Notes under the pieces: generated by a model
Database searches by the model: none
Told to the model about the DNA's origin: nothing
Seen by the model: the letters and a program-made list of their open reading frames with translations, nothing else
Shown here: positions 1 through 35,760 of the stretch, piece after piece
Numbering within the stretch: the first letter of the stretch is position 1
Layout of the letters: every line of letters starts with the position of its first letter
Program-made: the position numbers and the translations under genes
NCBI GenBank assembly: GCA_963693365.1
Contig: CAVNZM010000012.1
Coordinates: 3,906,001-3,970,000, forward strand
Source of the DNA: Amoebidium appalachense
Lineage: Eukaryota; Ichthyosporea
Length of the DNA: 64,000 bases
Direction: 5' to 3'

Positions 1-232
1 TACGTTCGTGTAGGTGCTGGTGTACGTGTCAATGTTGACATGCAGGCTGATGCCAAGTGTGCCCCGGCACACACCTGCACCACTGTGGCACTAGGCACAC
101 ACAAGCGCACACGCTCACGCACATATACACACTGACACACAGCTACACAACCCACGGTTGTTATACTAGGTGTAGTACATACATTCTCACCACCGTGAAA
201 GCACTTTCACTCATCCCCATGTTGTATCATAG

Positions 233-458
233 GAACACGTCAATAACGTTCGGAACTCGATGAGGCAGCACCCGGACATGCCCACGTACCCCCTCGTCCT
301 CAACCTTAGCCAGAAGGATGCCAATCTCTACGGTCTTGGTGACCTTGAGAATGCCCAGCGCGACAAACATTGGCTTCAAGGGGAAATCCAGAAGATGCAG
401 GAGAAATTGGACCCTGAGGTAAGTTGCAGCCCCCCCCCCCCCCCCCCCCCCACCCCCT

Positions 459-489
<31 letters not shown>

Positions 490-1158
490 CCCCAAACTGA
501 TCTCGTACCAATCACCTTCACCCCCGCCATCCTCCTCAGTCTATCTCGGAGCTCCCTACAGCCACCTCCCTTTTTAACATGCACCAGCACAAAACTGTCA
601 CGTATCCCCCCATCTGTACAGTTCGTAGGGGTGATCCATATATATGTATACATGCAGCTTCCCGGGTTAGGCCTAGTTGTTGGAATAATCGGGAAATTAT
701 CTGCAAAGAAATATATACTTACACACACACATTGACCGGGTCATGCATTTGCACATTGTGCATGTTCTCCTTTCCTTGTGACTTCTGTCCTAACCTTTGT
801 CCAAACAGGGATCGGCTGCTGTTGAAATACCCCTAATTGGGGGGAATGATCGGCCGTTTGGTTGCATGGGCGGCCAGCACACCGTTTGCGCTGTGGAGTC
901 CCTCGTCCAACACATGGGGGATGACATTCTGGATCACCCGGCCCTCCTCAAAAAACTGGTGCTATCGGCATATGTAATGTTCCCCGATTCTTGCCTCCCT
1001 CACGTAGCCCTCCCTCATCCAACTTTACCCCCCCCCCCCCCCCCCCCACACACACACCCATTTAACCCCTGCAGGTGCACTACAACGATCTATCATGGTT
1101 AACTCCCCCTCCACCTCAGGAATGTCACACCTCCGACCCCGTGCAGAAGGGGGGGAAG

Positions 1159-1192
<34 letters not shown>

Positions 1193-1784
1193 TACAAAAA
1201 AAGTCTTAGACCATAATTCATTGATTTTCCACTTAGCTTTTGCGCCCTTTGAATCGTAATCGTTTTTATATCATGATGAAACATTTTGCATTGATTTTTT
1301 TGTTAAAAAAAACGTGGGGGGTTTGTGGGAAGGCACGTGCAAAATCTCGTAGGCCCACGGTTTCCCCCTTGCAATGACTGGCCGTACTAAGGGGGAGGGG
1401 GGAGGGGGCAGGGGGGAGGGGGGCAGGGGGGAGGGGGGCAGGGGGGAGGGGGGCAGGGGGGGGAGGGGGGGGGTTGCAGCTGATGGATTGTGTACTGTCT
1501 GCCTCCCCTGACTTGCACACAGCCAAGCACACCACACGGCATTTCTTAACATCAGGCACCCGATTGCGCAGGTCTACTACAACCTGACAAAGGACGAGAT
1601 GCGCCTGGTCGGGGCCCACCACAACAAGATCCAGACGATGAGCATGGAGCTGAGCATGTTTATTCGGCTCGAGAACGGCCGTGAGAAGATCAAAGAGGTG
1701 CTCGGCATCCCACCCAACAAGCCCCTCGGTCCGGACGCGTATGTGCGCATCAAGGCCTTGAAGGATGGGGGATTGCTTAAGTAA
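233..1784 (+). CDS. 3' end of an unrecognised gene (three exons, 5' partial)
   Basis: Three exons join cleanly in phase 0: 233-418, 809-973 and 1572-1784, ending in TAA. Each intron starts with GT (gtaagt after 418, gtaatg after 973) and ends with AG. The visible C-terminal part is about 187 residues. It has an amphipathic, charged helix-like stretch near the start (around IQKMQEKLDPE), a middle part with GGQHTVCAVESLVQH, and a basic C-terminus with GIPPNKPLGPDAYVRIK. I do not recognise the family. The helical Lys/Glu-rich pattern would suit a coiled-coil or cytoskeletal protein, but that is inference only. The first intron has a poly-C tract 11 bases after the donor, the same design as the phospholipase D introns downstream. 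The gene begins to the left of the window. No AATAAA polyadenylation signal is obvious just after the stop, where a C-tract begins at once. Confidence 0.6.
1381..1482. repeat. G-rich minisatellite in the last intron of the first gene
   Basis: Tandem units of about 16 bases of the form G(5-6)-A-G(6)-CA. They lie about 100 bases before the acceptor of the 1572 exon. The same intron also has a 40-base G tract near 1160-1190. Confidence 0.7.
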
Positions 1785-2034
1785 ACAGACCCCCCCCCCC
1801 CCCCCCCTCCCCTTCTCCCCTCTCTCCCGAACTCTCGAACCATGTCCTCCTCTCTCTCCCGGGCGCTTGAACCATTTCCTCCTGCCTCCTGCCCCCCCCC
1901 CCCCCCCCTCCCCCCCCCCCTCCCCCCAGCCTTCCCCTCACACCATCTTCCCCAATTAGGCTCCCTAGACAGAGACAACTTAGCATCCCATCACACACAC
2001 CACTCCAACTGTATACCAGCCCTTCATTCGGCAG

Positions 2035-2073
<39 letters not shown>

Positions 2074-3174
2074 CTTATTAATATCTCCTTCAACCCTGCT
2101 TCCCCCTCCCCCCTCCCCCCCCCCCCCCCCCCCCGGCGCCTATTGATATCTCCTTCAACCACACCCTGCTTGTAACAGAGTTGCTATTCGTCACGTATAG
2201 CAACTCTATGTCTACGTGTACGTGTACGTGTGTCTGCCTTTCTGTGGGTAGGCGTGTTGAGGGGGGGGGGGGGGGGGGGGGGGGGAGGGGGGGTGGACAT
2301 TGTGTACGTGCATGACTTTGCGGGTTAGGTGTATACTCTGGAAATGACATTGAAGGGTTCCCAATGACGGTCCATGTACATAAACCACGGACGTCACGCG
2401 CCAAACATCACGGTACACAAACCAGTCACATGCATACGACTGAGGACGATTCAATCAAGGATATGTATGACATTTGCCTGCATCCGCATGCGCGTCTGAA
2501 CAATCTGGTTGGGGCTCATTTTTGGCCCTCCTCCGAATCTTTGTTCTGATTGGCCAACTCCTCAAATATGTCCCCGTTGTCATCCTCAAAGAGCTCAAAT
2601 GATTGGTTGCTTATCAGCGTTGTCTGCTGAAGTGATTGGAAGCTGGCCCGCCGGGGCCGTTGAGATTTAGGTCCCTGCATGGGGGTTAGGTTAGCATTTT
2701 TGGTTATGTGTTTTACGCAAAGTGCTAGGTGGCAGCGATTAGGTTACCATAATTAGGTATGTGGTGGGGATAGAGGTAAGGTTACAATACACAACACCGG
2801 GTTTGACGATAGCTATGAGGCGGCAGTGGTTGAAATTACCATTTTTGGATGGGGTTTAATAATTAGTTGATAGATTATACAGTGCCTTACATGGAATGTG
2901 TTCATATTATTAGATGGAGGTGAATACCGTGAATTCCAACAACATACGGGTTTTATGGGTGTTTGTGGACCTCTCTCGGATCGGATGTGCACGTGCAAAT
3001 CCCCAGACCCTTACCCCCTACCTTCCCCTTTCCCCACACACACTCTCACGCTTCCTGACCCCACACACACCTACGCCCACTCCAACCTCACGTAATACCC
3101 GCCCTCCCTCCCTCCCCCTACCACCCCGCCCCTCTTCCGCCCTCCCCTCCTTTCCCCCCTTCAACCTCCCTCCC

Positions 3175-3238
<64 letters not shown>

Positions 3239-3420
3239 AAAAAAACAAAAAACAAAAAACAAAACACACCCACCCCACCCGATCTGCACCTTCCCGAACT
3301 CCACATGCCGACCTACAGCAAATACTATAAAAGGCAATACCAGAAGATACGGCTATAAACACCTCCTCAAATGCACCTACCAAACAAAAGGCACCCCGCC
3401 CAGTAGTTCACCATCCAAAA
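1785..3420. other. Intergenic DNA rich in C/G tracts
   Basis: Contains C-tracts (1788-1808, 1892-1926, 2039-2072, 2115-2134, 3177-3236) and a G-tract (2261-2292). A short phrase, TATCTCCTTCAACC, occurs twice around poly-C (near 2083 and 2146), which suggests a local duplication. 2440-3000 is more unique sequence. I see no convincing exon. Confidence 0.5.
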
Positions 3421-3477
3421 CATATTCACAGTTGGGCCCATCCACTGCGCACGTGTGCACGCGCGCGTGCCCACACA

Positions 3478-3532
3478 CTGGCACACACGCACACACACAC
3501 ACGCACACACGCACACACAGACACACACGCAC

Positions 3533-3590
<58 letters not shown>

Positions 3591-3697
3591 AACCCACATA
3601 CACACACACAGAAACCCACATACACACACACGCATACACACACACATGCACTCACACACAGACAGACACACACACACATACGCGCGCACACACACAC

Positions 3698-3739
<42 letters not shown>

Positions 3740-3800
3740 CCCTTCCCCCCCCCCCTCCCTTTCCCCCCAACACACACACGCACACACACACACCTCAAGG
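3478..3800. repeat. (CA)n array, interrupted
   Basis: About 320 bases of imperfect (CA)n with CG interruptions. Open reading frames here encode only His-Thr or Cys-Val alternation and are not genes. Confidence 0.9.
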
Positions 3801-4615
3801 CCACTTAGCACTGGGATATCATAATCCACACGTTTGGGTGTGAGGGTGTATGCATATGCATTTGTGGATTTTGTTGTTTTCGAGTTTGTTGGTGACGGGG
3901 TGTCACATGTACAGCATGTGCAGTGTGTAAATTTTAAGGGCCCGGGTCGGGTTCGTTGGTTCATTGGTTCGAGTGAGAGGAGGATGCGTGGGCAAAGCCC
4001 TCCCGCGCTTTTCCCAAACTTGAACAAAAAGTCTTTATAACAACTGACTCTCTATTCGTTTGTGTAAAACAAACATGCCACATCCAGTCTCTGTGACCCT
4101 AAACTTCAAACAGCTAAATCGAATAATCTTGATATAAGCCAAAGGTGCAAATACGATTTTAAAATCTTTTTTCAAGTTGCCCAGAGTCATATAACTCCCT
4201 TGTGCATTATTTCGGTCCAGCCGAAAGGAGAGTCTTCCAACAGAAAACCGACAAATTTATGAGTCTTGCGTGCACTAAGAAATTAACAACTTTTTTCATT
4301 TTAGCGCAAGTTCCAAATTGTCTACCAATGCAGCCATGCCTTACAAAGGCTCTTCTCTTTGTTTTCAAAAGAAAAAAGGTAAACCAAGAATCATCCCCCC
4401 CCCCCCCCCCCCAAAAAAAAAAAAAAAAGAAAAGAAAAAAAAAAGAAAAAGAAAGGGAATGAAAAGAAAATGAAAAGAAAGGAAAAAACTAAAGTAACTA
4501 TCAAAGCCCTCAACATCACCACCACACGCAAAGCCCTTCAACTCACCCTCCTTAACAACATTATCTTTCACCCTCCCTTTTACGCTAGGGGCCCCCTCCC
4601 TTTTACGTGTCTGTG
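3801..4615. other. Unique intergenic stretch, no gene seen
   Basis: Mixed-composition DNA. 4395-4490 is a C-tract followed by A/G-rich sequence. No exon with plausible splice sites was found. Confidence 0.4.
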
Positions 4616-5440
<825 letters not shown>

Positions 5441-5504
5441 GAGCCCACGGACACGCCTGTGTTAGCGTTGGCATGCAGGGAGAAAACCATGGCCAAGAAA
5501 ACCT

Positions 5505-5692
5505 TCAACGGTAATCAGCATATCATTAATTCTGAACAGCATCTTATGCAGTGGTATCAGCATATTATCAATTGTAGCTAGCATCTTATTCAGTGTACCT
5601 AATATCTTCATCATTGTAGCTAGCAGCTTAATCACTGTAGCTGGCATGTTATTCATTGTAGCAAGCATGTTATTCACTGTAGCTAGCATCTG
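5505..5692. repeat. 21-base degenerate minisatellite
   Basis: About nine degenerate units of 21 bases around the phrase TAGCTAGCATCTTATTCA. Because 21 is a multiple of three, the minus strand reads as a seven-residue repeat (NNMLATV-like) in one open frame. That openness is a property of the repeat and not evidence for a gene. Confidence 0.7.
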
Positions 5693-5694
5693 AC

Positions 5695-5950
<256 letters not shown>

Positions 5951-6053
5951 TCCTCATCTCCCTCTCTCTCTCTCTGTGTGTGTGTGTGTGTATGTGTGTG
6001 CCCGCACGCGCTAGTGTGTGCGTGCGCACACACGTGGGGATGTGCTTGTGCAT

Positions 6054-6109
<56 letters not shown>

Positions 6110-6329
6110 ATTGGTGCATGGGTTTGTGTGACTGTATGTGTGTTTTTGCATTCATAGTTGGACGTACGTGTGTGTATGAGTGATTGCACAGACCACAAAC
6201 ACGCTCAATAAAGTCGAAACACCAGTCCTTATTATCTCCAACTTTCATCCTACTTTTACAGACAGGTGCCAGTGCCACGGTGCGCTACCAAAACCCCTCT
6301 GGGAATGGATGCACACACGAACCCCCCAG

Positions 6330-7015
<686 letters not shown>

Positions 7016-7183
7016 GGAGGAAGATTAACTTAAGAGTGACGCATGAAGTACCAACCAATGTGCCGAGGACTTTGCTGAAGTCTACGGAACACACACACCC
7101 TCACGCACACACACACAAAAGCACACACACACACACCACACACACACACACACATACACACACACACATACACACACAGACAC

Positions 7184-7262
7184 ACAGACACACGTGCAGA
7201 AACCCGATTCAGTTTTTCTTTTTTTTTTTTTTTCAGTGAGCTCAGCTGCGGCCGGCCGCCAG
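7184..7262 (+). repeat. Dispersed repeat R1, copy 1
   Basis: The phrase CACACGTGCAGA, then CCCGATTCA, a T-tract and GAGCTCAGCTGCGGCC. It matches 8188-8268 in the same orientation with only a few changes. Confidence 0.7.
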
Positions 7263-7267
7263 CGAGC

Positions 7268-7320
7268 CCGTACGGTGACGTCACCGAGTGAGCCAGTTCT
7301 GCATTGCAGCCAATCAAAAG
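7268..7320. promoter_or_regulatory. CRE-like palindrome and CCAAT box
   Basis: CGGTGACGTCACCG is a perfect palindrome containing TGACGTCA, a CREB/ATF-type site. It is followed within 40 bases by AGCCAATCAAAAG, a CCAAT box. There is no TATA box and no convincing gene just downstream; the next ATG opens only a 54-codon frame. Promoter activity is inference. Confidence 0.25.
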
Positions 7321-7839
7321 CCGTAGCCATGCAGGGTTGGGCTGGGGAAGGTCAGCTTAACCGTATTGTCCTTTGGCCAATCGTAACGGACAGTTTTTTA
7401 ATCGTAATTGGGGGATCTTGCGGATCAGTAAGCCCAGAAAAAACGCCCCTACAGTCGCAAAACTCCAATTACGCGTTTGAACAAATGTAATATCGAATAA
7501 TTACAAGCCCTGAACACTTGTCGGGGTTCGATATTGCTTATGAGAAGCGCTGTAGATATGTTCTTGAACAGAAATATTGAAAAAATTAGGTACAGTTAGA
7601 TATTAGGGGGCCTTAAAGCATTTATAATGCTATACATCTCATACGAAAGCTGTTACGACGGCACCCTAACCTTATTCGTATCGGGGTCTTTCGTTAATCG
7701 CAATTACGACGAGTTTTTTTCGTAATCCCCCCGCCGGTAGCCATGACGAAACGGGGGGTAAAACAAGATCTGAAATAGCCAATGAGTAGGCGATGTTAGG
7801 AGAATGAGCGGGGTCACAGGAGCACAAACAAAAAAGCGG

Positions 7840-8160
7840 TCACTGAACAAAAGGGCAATAAATAAGCAAGATATTACATAGAATCTGAAATCGCGTTGGA
7901 TGCTCTGTCACAAATCGTTTCCCTTCATGCTTTGGCCACTCATATACTGTGGTCGAAAGGGCTGATAGTGGGAGACATGACCTTTTTGCCGCATAATCTT
8001 GAACTGTATTCAACTGTTTCAATTGGTTTTGAGAAAGTTTAAAAAACGGTATGTCACAGATTTGAGTTGCCATATTCATTCCAATGTGCTGGCCCAGAGG
8101 TCTATAAAAGCGTGTAACGGCCGAAATGGGCTCAGTTGTCACTTCAACGTGGTCTAGAAC
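7840..8160 (-). pseudogene. Decayed non-LTR retrotransposon (CR1/Jockey-like) fragment
   Basis: On the minus strand one frame contains NQLKQLNTVQDYAAK and, about 40 residues later, HPTRFQILCNILLIYC. The C-terminal part of CR1/L2/Jockey-type reverse transcriptases has a conserved LQ-x-VQN-x-AAR phrase followed by an H-W-L-P-V-x-x-R-I-x-F-K-I-L-L stretch. The spacing and hydrophobic pattern fit a worn copy. No YADD active-site region is visible and upstream sequence is not recognisable, so this is a short 5'-truncated relic. It sits between two direct copies of repeat R1. Confidence 0.4.
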
Positions 8161-8187
8161 ACAGAAATAAAACACAGAACCACACAC

Positions 8188-8268
8188 ACACACACAGACA
8201 CACGTGCAGAGGCCCGATCCAATTTTTTTTTTTTTTTTTTTTTTCCTGAGCTCAGCTGCGGCCCGCCG
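8188..8268 (+). repeat. Dispersed repeat R1, copy 2
   Basis: Same sequence as 7184-7262, including the CACACGTGCAGA phrase, a T-tract and GAGCTCAGCTGCGGCC. The two copies are about 1.0 kb apart. Confidence 0.7.
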
Positions 8269-8717
8269 CCTGGCCTTTGAAATCCTCGAGCTTGACATAC
8301 ACCCTTCGACCGAGGTTGGGCCATATTCGAGGATCGAATCCGAGAATCATTTATCAGATACTGAAGTGGCTTTTTTTTCGCCGATACAAACTGATAGTAC
8401 ACATAGGAACCATCCAATGGTCAAAGAGGCTGGCCTCATTTTAGCAGCTTTAAAATGTAAAATGGATCTTCCAGGATTAGGCCGTAGGAGCACCTGAACT
8501 TGACTCATAGCATAAGAAGATATTGCACGTATATTGATTGTAGCATATGTAATAATTCAGTTCAATAGTATAGAAAAGAAAGATGAAAGATCCCCACTCA
8601 AATATATACTGATGATGGTTTTCAGCGAAGCAGATTTCTCACACTCTGACCGTAAACTTTTGTGATGTCGTTTTCAAATCAGCTTATTTTTGTTGGCGGG
8701 AAATGCACACATGCATT

Positions 8718-8790
8718 CTTTCCGATTGGTCGGCTCCTCAGAGGCTCTCGGTATATAAACTATTCTCGATTCCGTCCTACATTTTGAACT
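8718..8790 (+). promoter_or_regulatory. CCAAT plus TATA core promoter
   Basis: GATTGGTCGGC (inverted CCAAT) at about 8724 is followed by GGTATATAAAC at about 8750, a good TATA box. A pyrimidine-start region lies about 30 bases later. The transcript would run rightward. The nearest candidate ORF begins at 9286, and the phospholipase D gene further right still lacks a visible start, so this could be the promoter of either. Confidence 0.45.
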
Positions 8791-9285
8791 CTTTTTGCGT
8801 GTGTCAGTTTGGTCTTTTTGGTGAAAGTCAGCACCGCTCATAAATCCGGTACACCACTAGTTTTCCACAAAAAACTCCGAGGCACCCCTCCCCTTCACCT
8901 CCCCTTTCCTCTTCTGCCTCTCCCCCTTTCTTGTAACACAGGGAGGGGCCTACATTATGCACAACACGTGTGCAAATCTGTTTAGTGCAGGTGTCTAGGT
9001 TTCGAGAGTGCAGACAGAGAAAGATACAAACCCTTTCATTTTTTTTTTTGTTGCTCTTAACAAAAGTGTCAAGAAGAGGTGTCAGTCTCTTGAGGGGGGG
9101 GTGTAAGCCTTACATGTAGGGGAGTCAACATTTCACACACATTCAACACTTCTGTCTTATGTTACTCTGAAGTTGTTGGGTCTACACCGCTACTTTACCT
9201 GAGAACTAAACCTCGGTGGGGCAATTTGTGAGCTTGTGGCAGAGAAAAGAGGCGAGACAGCCAGGCGGTACAAACGGAGAAGACC

Positions 9286-9543
9286 ATGGATCAACCACTG
9301 CGCAGCGAAAGTTCCCGAGGAGCCACAAGGCTGTGGAGAAAGGAACTCCGGGCGTCGTTTTTCCTCTTCCTCTTCATGTTCAAGCTCCTGTTTGCGGTGT
9401 TTGGCAACTTGCTTTCCACCTGGTGCCACCAAGCCGAGACTGCGCTATTACGTGGTATCGAGTTTCCATCCTGCACGGCTGGCAAATCCCTGGGTGGTGA
9501 AAGGTTGCCTCCTCCGTCAGCAAAGACACCAGAGGATGCTTGA
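9286..9543 (+). CDS. Candidate short membrane-anchored ORF (85 codons)
   Basis: The ATG has a good context (GACCATGG). The frame starts with a basic segment (RLWRKELR) followed by a hydrophobic stretch of about 20 residues (SFFLFLFMFKLLFAVFG), which looks like a signal anchor, and then a polar tail. It lies about 500 bases after the 8.75 kb TATA box. It could be a stand-alone small protein, the first exon of the phospholipase D gene (membrane-anchored PLDs are known in some protists), or chance. A GT donor-like site lies near 9491. No homology is recognised. Confidence 0.3.
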   Translation: MDQPLRSESSRGATRLWRKELRASFFLFLFMFKLLFAVFGNLLSTWCHQAETALLRGIEFPSCTAGKSLGGERLPPPSAKTPEDA

Positions 9544-12380
9544 TTGCTTGCTTCCACCAGCCATATTGACCGTGTTGCGCATCTGATTTATCTTGGTTTA
9601 TCTCGGCATGTTAATGCCTTACCTTGTGGATATCATAGGCGGTTTTAGTATCTGTTGCGCTGCACCCCTTGATGATTGCTAGAAATGTTTTTCTTTTTTT
9701 GTGGCCCAGCGTGCTGGACACGCTGTCTACTTTTCTTGAAAGTTGGCACTCACTGAGTTTGCCAACGGTGTCTGGCGACCTGCTGTTTCCAAAGCTGGCG
9801 AATGAAAACGGCCGGTGTGTACATAGAACTAGTGTGTAAACGAAACGATGAAGTCGGTTGCCTACATCTGCAAGCCTGAAGACCCGTACTGTTAGAAACA
9901 CGAAAGTACATGGCAGCTGGGTTCATATTGCTAGCACTGCTATTTCCTCATTGTATATATTCCTGTCGACTCTGAAGTGTACACTTTGCATTTGAAACGA
10001 TGTCTGTTTTTAACCGACAGTAAAAGCTCTGCTGACTGATACCGCGAGACGTCTGTAGTTTAATGACCGTTTTGATCTTGTTCGTGTTGCGGGGATGTGT
10101 ACATCCAGGCTGGCTCCCCTCCAGACCCATTAAATAACTGGCGCTTCCGTACATAGTCACTAAGAACCTGTTGACCGTACGGCTTATCTCCGGTGGCTAC
10201 CATGATATTCATTTTCATTCAAGCCACTCTCTTTACTTCGTGTTGTGCAGCAAAGAATTGATATGTCTCTTTGGCGAGACTCTACATAACCTGACATAAG
10301 CACGCACACATGCCTTCCCTCGCTCCGGCAGTGTGCACCCGGCACTGGCCGAGTGGTAGTGTTAGCCGGGTAGTGTTTCGAGAGTCACTGATTAAAAAAA
10401 AAGTTCACTATAAGCCGATGAAACAGTTTCGTGCCTTTCTTTTCACCAGATACATATGCACAGCGGCTTAATGGCGCACTCGAGCTCCGAATCTTTTTAC
10501 CATGATGCTTGCCATGAATCAAAGTTGATGTATACGAACGAGTTCTTATTTGTAACACGTACGGAAATACGGGACGTCCATCTCACGTACGTTTGCCTTT
10601 AAGAAACACACGCACATACCCGCACGCCGATGTTACGAGGCTCATCCTGATCATGACGACTGCAAGACAGAGAAGCGCGCGCTCAAACACGAACAGCAGG
10701 CACCGCGATGTGCACAATGTCACACACACACACACACACACACACAAGAGTGCCACACACTCGCACGCACATCCGCCCGACAGCCGTGGCATACTATGCC
10801 GTGACGTTTATGCATACAACCAGGCACACCCTTCGTGCCATGCAACATGCAGTGACCAGGTACACTTGTACTTCCCTTATATTGGAATTGACCTTGGCAA
10901 CACTTACAATGAAAGGCCATCAATACATAGTGACCTTTCTGAAATTCATGAGGGTTGCATTGTTTATATTAGCGCAGAAACCGATGTACGTACAGCACAT
11001 GTATGTGTATACACGTGACGATGTGGCCTCAATCTTCGCAGCATTGGCCAAGCCTGAGAACGCTTCAGTCGACCTCTCAGACCTTGCTGCATATCCTGAG
11101 CCAACAACGATGTGGTTTCTGTCTTTCACTCAATATTCAACCTAACAACGCCGGCGTGTTCCTAAAATGTGCTCATAATTATAATAGCTTTTACACCATA
11201 ACGATACATACCAGTACTGCAGCCAACGGACTGCCTGGCAGTGCCTGCCCACTGCCCACCCCATCTCTCCTCCCATTGGGTGGTGCGCGCCTCCTCGTAA
11301 TCTGGCACCTCTCCACTCACCTCTCCAACTTCCCTACTACAGCACCGAAGGTTAGAATCCCTCAAATTCACATTGTCAAAACTGGAAGTTAATGGCCGTA
11401 AACTCTCTCGCATACGAACACGACTCTAACGGGGCGTGGCTCGGGTGTAAACAAGCCGCTGTAGATTACAGTAGATACCCAGTTGAAAATGGAGAGGGCG
11501 CATCAGTCCGTGAGCCGTGGCTGTAGTTCATTGGACAAACTCGCACCACTATCTAAATATGGATATATTTGCTGTAATACGATTGGTGTTAATAGACATC
11601 ATAGTAGTCTTTACCACAAGAACTTTGAAAATGACGTAATAAGAGTAGCCCTGACATGCACGATTGCTTTCTTTTTTGAGTGTACATAAAAAAAACTGTA
11701 TACAGACTAGTGGGCCTCTATCCATAGCGGCGGAAAGACCAGTCTTTTTGAGTTCGTGCTGGCAACCTATGGCAAGTTCGTGCTGGCAACCCATACCTGT
11801 ATAGTGCCGCGTAGCCTTTACATAAAGTTTTTGACAGTCAAGAATAAAACCTGCATGGTTTGAGGCGAAGATTTCCAAAAACACAGATCTGGTTAGCTCA
11901 GTAACGAAAAGTGCCATGCAATGTTAAAAAGTTGTTTCTTTCGTGCTTGGCAACAAGGTGCACTCAAGGGGAAGAACACAGCCTTTGGCGCAACCACCTG
12001 TGTGAGGCACAAGAGACTGAAATTTCTATCGTTTTACTTACGATGCAATGCTTCTTGATATTTTCATAAGCTTCAGATCGCTGGCACATCTCTCGTGTTC
12101 TAAAGCTGTATACCTTTTACCGATCATGATAGTTATTCAAATCTAAGGGTGAACATGGCCTCTGGAAACCATCTTGGTTGTTACAAGGTAGGAAAAGTTA
12201 GCAAGAGTTGCAAAACCTTTTTTACTGGAGATCTGGAACTTGCATTGTGTCTTGGTTGAATTGTTTATCGCACCAAAGGCTGTTTGTTGGCACAGCGGGT
12301 TTTTGTTGTGTGAAATAAATATCAAACCAGATCATTTAATGAAAAGATCGTTGTATGCGGTCCATGTTCCCCCTCTTTGC
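9544..12380. other. Mostly unique intergenic DNA with weak exon-like pieces
   Basis: The least repetitive part of the left side. 10999-11145 (plus) is an ATG-initiated 48-codon frame with a protein-like stretch (DDVASIFAALAKPE). 11343-11392 (plus) follows a strong pyrimidine-rich acceptor and reads APKVRIPQIHIVKTGS then stop. Their phases do not join with any donor I can see. No firm gene is called. Confidence 0.25.
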
Positions 12381-12384
12381 CACC

Positions 12385-13230
12385 ACCTGCTTCTCACTGT
12401 CCCCCCTCCCCCCCCCCCCCCCTGCCCGCCCGCCCCCGTCCCCCCCCCCCCCCTGCCGTGAGCACCCAGCATGCCCATACTCAGTCAAATCACGACAAGT
12501 ATTTTCGGTTTCTCGTTCTCGTGGTAGGAAGACAGACACACTGAATGGAACTCATACACCACGTGCGGAAACACACGCACACAAGAACATACATGAACCC
12601 ACACTTTGACCCTCTCTTGCTTTCGCACACACACGCCACCACCCGCCAAAAAGAAGCATCTTGCTCGATTCTATGCAAGAGCAACAAACATGGGCCGGTT
12701 GGGACACAGTGTACAACTAAGCACATATTGTTAAAAAAGGCTTGCTCTTTGGGGTGGGGGGTGGGGGGGGAGAAGGAGGGAGGGGGAGGGGGGGACGCTC
12801 TGGCGGGGGCCACAGAAGGGGAGAGGGGGGAGGAATGGGGATGAGAAGGAAGGGGGAAAGGGATTAGTGATACCCTAGTCAAATCTGAGTGTTAGCCGAA
12901 GGCAGTGGATATGCAGGCTGGTTGGCACATAGCATACGAATATGTGGATGTGTTGTAGATGGGCCAGGGGAAGTTGGGCGGGGCGGGGGGGCAGAGGGCG
13001 GGGGGACGGGGAGGGGGAGGGGGGCAGGGGGAGGGGGAGGAAGTTGGTAGCGCTGGCAGGGGGGAGGGGGAGGGAGGGGGAGGGGAAAGACAGGTGGGGA
13101 AGAGGGGGGGAGAGGGGGGGGGGGGGAGGAATGGGGAGGGCGGGAAAAGGTGGAGAAGGGAGAACGTTGGGAAGGGGAAGGGATAGGAGGGTGGGGATTT
13201 GAGAGGGAAGGAGGAGAGAGGCCAGGGGAG

Positions 13231-13265
<35 letters not shown>

Positions 13266-13310
13266 AGGGGGGAGGGGGGGAGGGGGAGGGGGGGAGTGAA
13301 AAGTTTGGCA
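12385..13310. repeat. Poly-C / poly-G region before the phospholipase D exons
   Basis: C-rich at 12400-12455; strongly G-rich with GGGGA motifs at 12750-12860 and 12960-13300, including a G-tract of about 35 near 13230-13264. Such sequence can form G-quadruplexes. No exon seen. Confidence 0.8.
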
Positions 13311-13385
13311 CGAAAAAAGGGGCGCAGAAAGGGGTGTTCATTCTTATAAACATCGAAAATTGAAATCTGGCTATTCCAATGCCAG

Positions 13386-35077
<21,692 letters not shown>

Positions 35078-35288
35078 GCCCCCCCCCCCCCCCCCCTCCC
35101 CCCTTCCCCCTCCCCCTTACCCCCCCTCTTGCCCCCCCCCCCCCCCCCCTCCCCCCTTCCCCCTCCCCCTTACCCCCCTCTTGCCCCACCCCCACTCTCC
35201 CGTCCTCCCCCCTCGTCCTCACCCCACCCCATCCCACATACACGCGCACGCGCGCGGGCCCACAGACACACACACACACAGGCGCGCG

Positions 35289-35343
<55 letters not shown>

Positions 35344-35615
35344 ACGCATACGCACACGCACACGCACACGCACACGCACACGCACACGCACACACACACA
35401 CAAGCACACAACCAGTACCACCATAATTCCCCCCCCCTCCCCCCCCTCCCCATCCCCCACCAACCAAGCCCATTCTCCCACCCACACACTCATACACCTC
35501 CAATTCTTTTTGAACGCCACACCTGTTCCTGTCTCAAATTTTCGTAAACTCCCCCCCCCCCCCCCACAAACACAAACACACACACATACACACTTACCCC
35601 CCCCCCCCCCCCCAA

Positions 35616-35646
<31 letters not shown>

Positions 35647-35676
35647 CACATACACATACACACACGCCCGCGCGTG

Positions 35677-35756
<80 letters not shown>

Positions 35757-35760
35757 ATGT
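35078..35760. repeat. C-tracts and (CA)n/(CG)n downstream of the phospholipase D
   Basis: Two tandem copies of a C-rich 60-70-base phrase (35080-35190), alternating CA/CG sequence at 35240-35405 that could adopt Z-DNA, then C-tracts and (CA)n to 35756. Confidence 0.8.

Noticed and set aside
2179-2204. Small hairpin GTTGCTAT...ATAGCAAC
   Set aside because: An eight-base stem in an untranscribed repeat-rich region is expected by chance at this scale.
9611-9901. Minus-strand ORF of 96 codons
   Set aside because: No promoter, no recognisable motif and no splice context; length is within chance for unique DNA of this composition.
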